Assembly (NCBI GenBank): GCA_949538655.1 | Contig: CATISE010000190.1 | Span: 1 to 10,043 of the forward strand | Direction: 5' to 3' | DNA: 10,043 bases | DNA from: Marine Group II euryarchaeote MED-G33 | GTDB taxonomy: Archaea; Thermoplasmatota; Poseidoniia; Poseidoniales; Thalassarchaeaceae | In this document: piece by piece, positions 1-8,700 of the stretch | Numbering within the stretch: position 1 is the stretch's first letter | Layout: the number at the start of each line of letters is the position of its first letter | Translations under genes and position numbers: made by a program | The notes under the pieces: model-generated | The model's input: the letters and a program-made list of their open reading frames with translations, nothing else | What the model was told of the DNA's origin: nothing | Database searches by the model: none

Positions 1-47
1 GTATTGCTTTTGAGTGATATTGATTGGATTCAATCGCGATGTATACC

Positions 48-56
48 TTCATATAG
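48..56 (+). promoter_or_regulatory. Candidate TATA element upstream of tuf
   Basis: The stretch TTCATATAG is the best TATA-like sequence in the 96 nt before the elongation factor gene. Archaeal TATA boxes sit about 25 nt before the transcription start, which would place that start near 78-80. The mRNA leader would then be short and contain the SD sequence at 84-90. This is inferred from spacing and composition only. The rest of 1-96 holds no recognisable gene. A short stem (GATTG 22-26, CAATC 31-35) is present but is probably chance. Confidence 0.3.
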
Positions 57-83
57 AGGAGTTTTGTCGGCGGGACGCTCAAA

Positions 84-90
84 GGAAGGA
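84..90 (+). promoter_or_regulatory. SD sequence that fixes the tuf start
   Basis: GGAAGGA lies 6 nt before the ATG at 97, normal spacing for an SD sequence. It favours this ATG over an in-frame TTG at position 4, which would add 31 residues unlike any EF-1A N-terminus. Confidence 0.6.
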
Positions 91-96
91 CTCAAG

Positions 97-1386
97 ATGG
101 GATCTCAGTGGGAAGATAAGAAAAAGCCGCACCTAAACATTGTATTCGTTGGTCACGTCGACCACGGTAAATCGACCACAGTCGGTCGTTTACTACTCGA
201 CACAGGACACATCGAAGACCACGTTATCGAAAAGAACGAGAAGCTAGCTGCCGAAATGGGCAAGGCCGGATTCGGTCTCGCATACGTGATGGATGGACTG
301 AAGGAAGAGCGCGAGCGTGGAATCACGATCGACGTTGCTCACAAGGAACTGTTCACACCGAACTACTACTTCACCATCATCGACGCACCAGGTCACCGTG
401 ACTTCGTGAAGAACATGATTACTGGAACCAGTCAGGCTGATGCCGCAGTTCTCTGCGTTGCAGCAAACGACGGTGTCAACGCGCAAACCAAGGAACACGC
501 TTTCCTCGCACGCGTATTGGGTGTCAAGCAACTAATCGTTAACATCAACAAGATGGATATCTCTGGTGTCGACTACAGTGAGGACAAGTACAACAGTGTA
601 AAGGAAGAAGTCAGCAATCTACTCAAGATGGCTGGATTCAACCCAGCAGATGTTCCAATGGTCCCTTGCTCGTCTTTCCTAGGAGAGAACCTCTACAACA
701 AGAGTGACAACATGGGCTGGTACAATGGTCCAACACTCTTCGAGTGCATTGACCAGATTCAGATGGGTCCAAAGCCAACTGATCGCCCTCTACGACTTCC
801 TATTCAGGACGTTTACAAGATCAGCGGTATTGGAACAGTGCCTGTTGGTAAAATCGAAACCGGTATCCTACACGCAGGTAAGACAGTCATGTTCAACCCT
901 AGCCAAAAATCGGCTGAGGTCAAGAGCATCGAGATGCACCACACAATGGTTGACAAGGCAGAGCCTGGTGACAACGTTGGATTCAACGTTCGTGGCCTAT
1001 CTGCACAAGACATCCGCCGTGGTGACATTGCAGGATACACAGACAATGAACCAATGTTTGTCCGTCATGACGAGACCTTCGTTGGTCAGATCCAATTGAT
1101 GGACATCCCTAAGGCAGTTGCAGCGGGTTACACACCAGTGTTCCACGCGCACACAGCTCAGGTTGCAGTTCGCTTCGTCGAGCTCTTGGAGAAGACTTCC
1201 AAGGCAGGCAAGGAAGCCAATCCGGCTTTCCTTGTGACTGGTGATGCTTGCCTGATTCGATTTATGCCTACCAAACCGATGGCAATCGAGCAGATGGACG
1301 CTTTCCCCGAACTTTCCCGCTTCGCAATTCGCGATATGGGTAAGACGGTTGCAGCAGGCGTCTGCATGAAGATTGAGAAGAAGTGA
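97..1386 (+). CDS. tuf: Translation elongation factor 1-alpha (archaeal EF-Tu)
   Basis: This GTPase carries aminoacyl-tRNA to the ribosomal A site in the cytoplasm. The product is 429 residues, the usual archaeal length. All G-domain motifs are visible: G1 GHVDHGKS at 19-26, the switch I segment ERGITID at 73-79, DAPGH with the catalytic His at 96-100, NKMD at 151-154, and a G5-like CSS at 191-193. Beta-barrel domains II and III follow (for example GIGTVPVGKIETG), and the C-terminus carries the conserved FAIRDMGKTVAAG. The ATG at 97 is chosen because it has an SD sequence and gives the canonical start leading into KPHLNIVFVGHVDHGK. Codons are strongly biased to C-ending forms (AAC, GAC, ATC, TTC), as expected for a very highly expressed gene and unlike the large gene downstream. 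rpsJ follows after 39 nt, the conserved archaeal order. Confidence 0.98.
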   Translation: MGSQWEDKKKPHLNIVFVGHVDHGKSTTVGRLLLDTGHIEDHVIEKNEKLAAEMGKAGFGLAYVMDGLKEERERGITIDVAHKELFTPNYYFTIIDAPGHRDFVKNMITGTSQADAAVLCVAANDGVNAQTKEHAFLARVLGVKQLIVNINKMDISGVDYSEDKYNSVKEEVSNLLKMAGFNPADVPMVPCSSFLGENLYNKSDNMGWYNGPTLFECIDQIQMGPKPTDRPLRLPIQDVYKISGIGTVPVGKIETGILHAGKTVMFNPSQKSAEVKSIEMHHTMVDKAEPGDNVGFNVRGLSAQDIRRGDIAGYTDNEPMFVRHDETFVGQIQLMDIPKAVAAGYTPVFHAHTAQVAVRFVELLEKTSKAGKEANPAFLVTGDACLIRFMPTKPMAIEQMDAFPELSRFAIRDMGKTVAAGVCMKIEKK

Positions 1387-1425
1387 GATTCACACTGATT
1401 CAAACCATCGGAAAAGGGATGCGCA

Positions 1426-1755
1426 ATGCCAACGGTTACCACCATCAAATTAACTGGTGAGAACCACCTTGATATTGACGAAGTTTGTAAATCCATTCGC
1501 AATATTAGTGAGCAGACAGGCGTTCAGTTGCGTGGCCCAATCCCATTGCCCACACGTCGTTTGGTTGTACCTTGCAGAAAGGCACCCGATGGTGAAGGCA
1601 GTGAAACATGGGATCACTGGGAGATGCGAATTCACAAGCGACTCCTAGAGTTGGTGATTGGCAGTGCCAAGGAAGAAGGCGCTCTCCGTCAGGTGATGCG
1701 AATTCCAATCCCTGACACAGTCACAATTGAACTGAGCCTACGCACAGTTGCTTAA
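1426..1755 (+). CDS. rpsJ: 30S ribosomal protein uS10
   Basis: uS10 is a head-domain protein of the small ribosomal subunit. The product has 109 residues, close to the archaeal norm of about 102-105. The signature GPIPLPTRRLVVPCRK, then GEGSETWDHWEMRIHKRLLE, is diagnostic of the archaeal/eukaryotic form (eukaryotic S20), and the end matches the family (IPIPDTVTIELSL). It lies 39 nt after tuf on the same strand, the widespread archaeal tuf-rpsJ pair, and is presumably co-transcribed with it. A purine-rich AAAAGGG at 1412-1418 can act as the ribosome binding site. An ATG at 1419 is out of frame and is not the start. The gene ends in TAA, 16 nt from the stop codon of the convergent minus-strand gene. 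Confidence 0.97.
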   Translation: MPTVTTIKLTGENHLDIDEVCKSIRNISEQTGVQLRGPIPLPTRRLVVPCRKAPDGEGSETWDHWEMRIHKRLLELVIGSAKEEGALRQVMRIPIPDTVTIELSLRTVA

Positions 1756-1771
1756 TCAAAAACAAACACCT
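1756..1771 (-). terminator. Possible oligo-T termination signal for the minus-strand GINS gene
   Basis: Read on the minus strand, the 16 nt between the two convergent stop codons are T-rich (GGTGTTTGTTTTTGA). Archaeal RNA polymerase commonly terminates in such oligo-T tracts without a hairpin. No comparable T-run follows rpsJ on the plus strand, so the tuf-rpsJ transcript may read into the end of the convergent gene. Confidence 0.35.
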
Positions 1772-2731
1772 CTATTCGAGGGTAATCGCTTCAGCCCAGC
1801 CAGCGGCAATCAGAGTTTGTGCCATTAGTGAACCACAATTGAAAGAATCTCCTTCAAGGAGTTCAATATCTTCTCCTGATTCGTCAACAATCGGTTCAGG
1901 CATATCCCTTAGGATTCGAAGGCGCATCATCCCACTTACCTCTGCGTGCTCATTTTTCTCAGGCATTTCATCCACCTGAGCATCAGTCATTTCCGGATAC
2001 TCCTCCATCATTGAAACGAGATCTTCATCATCAAATTCGGGGTCTATCCAAACTTGACTCATATCTTCGGTTTCTATTTCCGGTGGTTTTTGCCCAGTTA
2101 ATCCCTCGGGATTGTCTACAAATTGATCGAGTTGGGCATTACCAGCAGGTGTAGTAGGTTGTTTCATCATCTCCGCATTTAGAACTCCTTGCTGCAATCC
2201 ATTCCACGAAATATTTCGTTTGTATTGTTCGATGAGTTCTGAAACACCAACATGGAAAGCCCGTTCAGCACCATCTTGACGTTGCCAATCTACAGAAGCT
2301 AGATTTGCACTAGCTTCAGAAGCATCACCAAAAGGAGTACTGGCAAGGTTGGAGAGTGCTGCGTGATTAACAAAAGCATTCAATCTATGTCGAGTTAGAT
2401 CAGAAATAGCCCTTCGAAGATTCGATTGACGGCGAGTGAGTGTTTGTGTTCGAGGTGAAAACCCCTCTGCGCGGTTGATTTCAGCCAACTGTAATTCAAT
2501 TGATTGAAGTAATTGCGAGCAAACTTGCCAGAAATCAGGACGTGGTAAATCTACAGGGAGTGCATGTTTTGCTTGCATTCTCAAAAGTGCATGTAGTTGT
2601 GCTTCTACCGCTTCTAATTGAGGGCCCTGTAGAACTTCTTGCTTGACCATCCACTCACCGCAAACTGCCTCTCCTCCGTGCCGGTAAATGAACCATTCAG
2701 TTGGATAGCGCCCTACGGGCGCTCTAGACAT
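1772..2731 (-). CDS. Archaeal GINS complex subunit, Gins51 type (probable)
   Basis: GINS is the tetrameric accessory complex of the MCM helicase that helps unwind DNA at the replication fork. With the start at 2731 the product has 319 residues. The last 52 (268-319), MRLRILRDMPEPIVD and then ELLEGDSFNCG, ending in a helix and GWAEAI, fit the small beta-rich B domain that sits C-terminally in Gins51. Residues about 62-127 fit the helical A domain: a PDFW segment, then RRQSNLRRAISDLTRHRLNAF and NHAAL, resembling the family pattern of an N..R.l.dL...R helix. Between them, 128-267 looks largely disordered, and its second half is very acidic (EFDDEDL, MMEEYPEM). The ATG at 2731 is chosen because the only other in-frame start, at 2827, would run into the signal peptide of the divergent gene. 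No SD is seen, so a leaderless mRNA is possible. Family assignment is by eye. Confidence 0.75.
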   Translation of the reverse strand: MSRAPVGRYPTEWFIYRHGGEAVCGEWMVKQEVLQGPQLEAVEAQLHALLRMQAKHALPVDLPRPDFWQVCSQLLQSIELQLAEINRAEGFSPRTQTLTRRQSNLRRAISDLTRHRLNAFVNHAALSNLASTPFGDASEASANLASVDWQRQDGAERAFHVGVSELIEQYKRNISWNGLQQGVLNAEMMKQPTTPAGNAQLDQFVDNPEGLTGQKPPEIETEDMSQVWIDPEFDDEDLVSMMEEYPEMTDAQVDEMPEKNEHAEVSGMMRLRILRDMPEPIVDESGEDIELLEGDSFNCGSLMAQTLIAAGWAEAITLE

Positions 2732-2773
2732 ACATCCGTTGTGTTCAAACCCATGGCCGAAGGTGGACCCTTT

Positions 2774-2780
2774 GAGGTGA
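2774..2780 (+). promoter_or_regulatory. Strong SD sequence of the giant surface protein gene
   Basis: GAGGTGA is a full-length match to the archaeal anti-SD sequence and sits 4 nt before the ATG at 2785. It is the best SD in the window and fixes the start, which in turn opens a clear signal peptide. The 53 nt between the divergent genes (2732-2784) contain no evident TATA box for either direction, so the promoter of this gene probably lies inside the first codons of the GINS gene. Confidence 0.75.
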
Positions 2781-2784
2781 GACC

Positions 2785-5700
2785 ATGCGAACCGCTGTGC
2801 TACTGGTTCTGTTGATGCTATTTGCACCTCTCACCCAAGCGATTGAGAGTCCCTATATCGGTGATTCAGAGGTCATAGTCCAATCAAATGGCGATGGAAC
2901 TCTTTCCAATATCACAGAGGATTCATTCCAAATCCCTGTAAATTCGACGATCTTGGATGGTTGGGTGAATGTGACTACTGGTGCCAATGGAGATGGAGGG
3001 ACTGGAACACATTGGATTGCAAACGACCCTTCTCTAAATTTCAGCCATGGTTCCTTTGATGATGCTTCAGATTCAGTGTTTGAACACGAATTGACACTTG
3101 GTGTCAACCATACAGTCGGCCGCCTTGATGATTTGGAATCCTTGTCATTACAATTCCAAGAATACACGACGGGTGGTTCCGCAGACGTATGGCGGATGGC
3201 TGAGCCATCTCAGTTCAATGGCGCATTCGCAATGAATTACAGCGCGCGGCAAGCCGCAGGGGGGCTCATCCCATCGCTCGCGAGTGAGGGGTCTTTGATT
3301 GCTGCAACTCTACCCGAAGATCCTCTACCTGCAGGCACGTATGCTTGGCTCACTTCACCATCTAGTCCCATACCCAGTTTGGCCAACCATTGGAAATTTT
3401 CATTCAACCATTGGTATCACATCCATCACACAAATCAGAGTACTGGGTCATCCGGTGCTTGGGTAGAAGTCAGTTTGGATGGAGGTGTAACTTGGAACTA
3501 TGTCGAGCCAATTGGTGGATACAATTGGAATATCTCCTCATCCGCACCGGTTCCAAATGGTGCCAATGGTGCTGGTTTCGGTGTTTTCGGCGGACCTGAT
3601 GCAAGTGGTTGGGTCAATTCAACCTTCGATATTACACATCTACACAATTCGAGTGCAATTGGGATGCAACATCGATTCATCGTCTGGACCGACCCAACAG
3701 GTATGGTTGATCGACCAGGCTGGTATGTTGATGAAGTCACAATCTCCAATGATGGTGAAACACCAGGGTCATGGTTCCACGGCTCGCTAATCGGTGAGTA
3801 TGCTGCCGATGCACATGCCCATCTAACCATTCCAGTCCAACTGAATACAAGCTTAGGTACATCTGGTGCTTGGATGATTCGATATTGGACTGACTTTGAT
3901 TTGGAAGGTGGTTCGTGGGACAAATTTGAGTTTCGGGTTTCCAGTGACAACATATCTTGGCATCGCATGTCTCCGGTAGGGGGGATCCCTGGTCCCAATG
4001 GATTGACCATTGCAGGTCAGACAATCATGGAGGATACAGGTGGATGGATCGAAGTGTCTCATCCATTCCCATCATCTTTTACTGTTCCAAGCAATGGTAG
4101 TTTGATGATTCGTATTATCGTTGAAACTGATCAAATGCCATCTTCTGGATATGGCGGTTCTTTGGACCCACCAGAAGGCGTCTTCATCGATGACATCAGT
4201 ATCACGCGTACACAGGTCGGAACTACCGATATCATGTGGTCTGAAAACTTCACAACGAATGGTGGTTATTGGCATGACCTCTTGCCAGGCGGGACCTATG
4301 ATCAGTGGCAGTATCTGAGTAATTGGGGAAACAACGGTCCATGGGAAACAACATGGTCGTTTGAAGGAGCTCCATCCATTGCAGATGGATGGCATGTGCA
4401 AACCCCATATGGTCAGGCTTGGGAGTTTGGTACCGTTTCAAATGCGAGTGGATGGGGCCCCTCATCTTGGCCAAGTGGTCAAACAGGTGTTGCAATGGGG
4501 CTCGATAACCGGCATGAAGCAAGTTCTTGGTCACATCTAATCAGTCCATCCTATCATATTCCACTGGGCGCCAGTGCAAGGGTCTCATTCGACCATTTCA
4601 TCTGTGCTGAACCGGGATGGGATGGTGGAGCACTCTATACGAGTGTAGACAATGGAACATCATGGCAAATCTATGGCCAAGATATCCCCCTATTCTACGA
4701 TGTGCAGCATTGGAACAATGCCCAATCTCCATTCTATCAGAAATGGGTGTGGGATGGATCGAACCAGAAAGGAGGTGGTTGTTCAGCCAACAAATCATTC
4801 ACGCATGTAGAGGGGGATTTGTCCAGTTTTGGCGGTCATGATGTCATGCTTCGTTTCTCATACTTCTCTGACACATTCATTGAATTAGATGGTTGGTATA
4901 TCGATGATGTAGGTGTGATTGTAGATTGGTTTGAATCAAATGGGTCTTGGACCAGTGACTTGATTTTAGACAATCCACATGGTTTTGCACCATCTATTGA
5001 TATTGATGCAAGTGTGCCAAATGGTGCATGGTTAAGGGCGTCGTTGGTTGATGGTAATGGGACAAGACTGACGAATTCATTCCCTTCAGATAATCTCGAC
5101 TTCCCAGCCCTTCCTCATCATGATTCGTATCGAATCCAAGTTGAATTTGGTACGAATGATCACCAATTAACCCCCAGAATTATTGGTTTACATTCGGGGG
5201 CAATTCGAATATTGAACACTGGTGATGGGACCAATGGATGGAATATTCCTTCTTCGTTGATTCATGACAAAATCGAAAGTAATATTTCGAATCCAACTCT
5301 CAATACCATTCGAATCTCAGGTTCTGCTGCTTATGGTGATGCACCTATTGAAGAGGTAATGATCGTCGCTGAATCAGCAGGTGCGTTTTACCAATTGTGG
5401 GATGGCCAAGGTACCCTTCTTGCAAATGGTATGTTAAACAATCAGAGTATTGTGTTACCACATTCAGCTGTCAATATTCGACCCTCAATCGAACTTCAAC
5501 CAGGGGGCTGGGTTCGCTATGCCTCATTCACGGGACACCTCGGTTCGCCGATGAATCATGGAACACTGGATGTAGGTGGGGATGGAATCATTGATTGGTC
5601 TTGGAATTTTGAGCCGTACGGTGCTTTTGGTTGGTACGATGGCCATCATCAAAACAATACCACACAATCTCAATGGGTTTCGCCGGGAATAATGCTTGAT

Positions 5701-8700
5701 GAGGGCATGGCACTTCATGCAGGTGCCGACATTACATGGACATGGGCAAATGGAATCCATGATTCGATGGAAGCCGGAGAAATTCGGATTCTGCAACATC
5801 CCATGGCCACAATTCAAAATCAGTCAGATTCGCAATATTTCAACTACATTGGCATAGGGATTTCATGGCAATCTACAACTTCAATCACAGGACTTGGTTC
5901 CAACCTCCGTGAGATTCAAGCAGAAGCCATCAATGGAACAGGGCCAGCAACAATCGTTTCCGGCGAATTGCAAATTCCAATTATTCTAGAAGCAAGTCAG
6001 GGTGGTGTGGGTCTCACCGGCTCAATTTCACACGCTCAGCGCATTGTTAACGAGATTACTACTGTACCGGTTGGAACCATGGTCCCTGATGAAAACGTGA
6101 CAATCGAAACCCATCACACACATCTTTTCGACCGAGGCCTGTTGGATGCAGCTATTTTGCGATTACAAACAAGCGCAGGTATCGATATTGAAGCCCATAT
6201 TGATGACTTGTCAGGTCAACCCATTGCTACACAGTTGTTTGGTTCTGATCAAATGTCACTTCAATCAATCAATGTGATTACTGTCGGTGAGAATACGTAT
6301 GGGATTGAGTGGAAATTCCATACAAAATGGGCCTTTGATGACCAGGATTGGATTCGTGTATTGGCAGAGGCGATAGAATCCAACGGGTTCACACTTGGGC
6401 CTGGGCATGCGATGATTGGTGGTTCAAACCATCAAGCGATGGAGAATGATCTTGAAGTCATCTCCTGGGAGGTTCGAGATGAACAATCGAGACTATTGTC
6501 GAATACCTGGGATGCGAGATATCCTCTCCATGCAAAGTCTGGTTCGATGATCGATGTGTCTGGAATCGTAAGATTTGAAGGTCAGGCAAATCAACACCCC
6601 TCTGCAGATGCCTACCGTGTTGCTTTGGAACTTGAGAATGCTAACGGGACATTGCAATCCATTGGTTCAAGCACAAGTGAAGGTGGATTTGTAGCGAGTA
6701 TCGCTCTACCAGACGAATCAGGCAATGTGACCCTGTCTCCATGGATTTTACAGATTGGTCCATCCGGTACGCCCACATTGGGTGCAGAGGATGCTTCTGG
6801 TGGCTTGTTGTCGGTTGAAGTCCAGATTGATTCTACCACTCCTACACTTGGTCCACTGATGATTTACACACCAGATGGGGGGCAATTGGCTGACGGCAAT
6901 ATATTGTCACCTGATCGAACTGTGCCATTTTGGATTGAGGTTCATGACGAAGAATTACTAGAATCCTTTGTCAATTTGCGATGTTGGTTTGAAACCTACG
7001 ATGATATTGATCAAGATGGAATTCCTGATGCGAATGAGTATGGTGAATCACTACAATTCCTAGGTGGTTCACCTCGTGGAACCATTCGCGTTGATTTCCC
7101 AGCGGTTAGTATCTCAGGAATGGATGATGGTGATCGAATATCTTGTTACATCGATGGTGGCGATTTTGCTGGATACACATATTCTGATGCTGGTAGTCCT
7201 GGCTTTGATACAGATTTGGCGACAATGATTATTGAAACTCAACAACCCACTCAAGTTTCTCTTCCTTCAATCAGCTTAAACCGTCATGAGGAAATGTCTC
7301 TACTACAGGGTATTGCGCACACTTTTTCATTCACTTTCCAAGATGGAAATGGGCTAAATTCAATTGATTTAATCGAATTAGATCTTTCAGGAGATGGACA
7401 AGGCGTCATACAATACAATCCATTGCAACAGCAATTGATTGCTCCAGATGGAAGTTCGATTATTCCACTGAATATTATTACCGAATCTCTTGGCGATGAC
7501 GCCTATCGTGTCGATCTAACCTTCGCTATCGATTTCCACGCACCAGAGGCTTGGTTGGAAGGTGCTTGGATCCCCTCATTGAAGATGATTGAAGAAGGGG
7601 AGTTGGTTTCAAGTGGTGCAACAAATCTAGAACATCTTGCATGGGCAATGGACAATCGGTTAATGTGGAATGTGGATGAAGTACGTGATTTAACATCACC
7701 TTCAATGCCTGCATATGAAAACCGACTCAACCTGCAGCCGGGCGATTCAATGTCGCTACAAGCCTCTGTAGTACATCGTGAAACGAACACACCACTCGCG
7801 ATTCCATTGCCCCCATCATCAGAAATTCGTATAGATATTGAAGGGGGAGATCAACCATATTCGTCAAAATATGACTCCGATGGTTCAGGTTTTACTGCAA
7901 TCATTGATTTTGAATCAGGCAATTGGCCTGGCCCAATTCATTTGATTCAATTTGGTTTAGCAAACAAGAGCAGTTTGAATTCTAGTCTACCTGATATGGT
8001 ATTCGAAGTCGCTGTCGATGATGTTGGGCCACTGATTGAATTTCAATCTACAAGTCTGGTTCAACTCAGGTCAGATTCACTTGCCAATCAATTGGTATCC
8101 TTCACCATCGAAGATGAAGGTGGAATGGGTGAACAAATTCTCGAATTGCATTGGAATTTCCGTCGAGATGGAATTGATATTGCAGGTTCAGAAGGACAGA
8201 GGGATTTGGGATTGGGTGTACATTCGGGAACTTCTTGGGTTTACTCAACTTATGTCAATTTGACACCAGATATGGAAATCCACCCGGGAGATATTCTTCT
8301 GGTTTGGGTGGAAGGACAGGACTTAGCTGGCAATTCAATCGAGGGACCAGGGTCTCGTGAAGCCCCTCGGATCCCTGCGCTTGAGGTAATGCATTTCACC
8401 CCAGAGTTACTTTCAATTTGGGTATACCCGCCTGCTCCAGAAGTGGGTCAGACCATTCGGGTAGATGTTCGAATCAATAATCTTGGTAATTTAGAGGGTG
8501 GTCTATCGGTAGGACTTTGGGCATGGGAGTCAAGGTCGAATTCTGTTATTCAAATCATCGATTTAGAAAGTCAAAATGTCACACTTGATTCACGCCAAGC
8601 AACACTGCTATCGTTCCAATTTGAGGCATGGAGAGAAGGAGACCTGCAGATTTACATCATCCTCGATGGAAATGAAGAATCTCGAGTTCCAATCGATATC

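Noticed and set aside
4..96. TTG-initiated 31-residue N-terminal extension of EF-1A
   Set aside because: The extra residues do not resemble any EF-1A N-terminus, while the ATG at 97 has an SD sequence and gives the canonical start and length.
2732..2827. Earlier ATG for the minus-strand GINS gene
   Set aside because: It would overlap the SD, start codon and signal peptide of the divergent gene, and the 32 added residues show no family similarity.
3551..3575. Short tandem AATGGTGC-type repeat in the surface gene
   Set aside because: Only two 9-nt units encoding an Asn-Gly-Ala-rich turn; too short to be a functional repeat.
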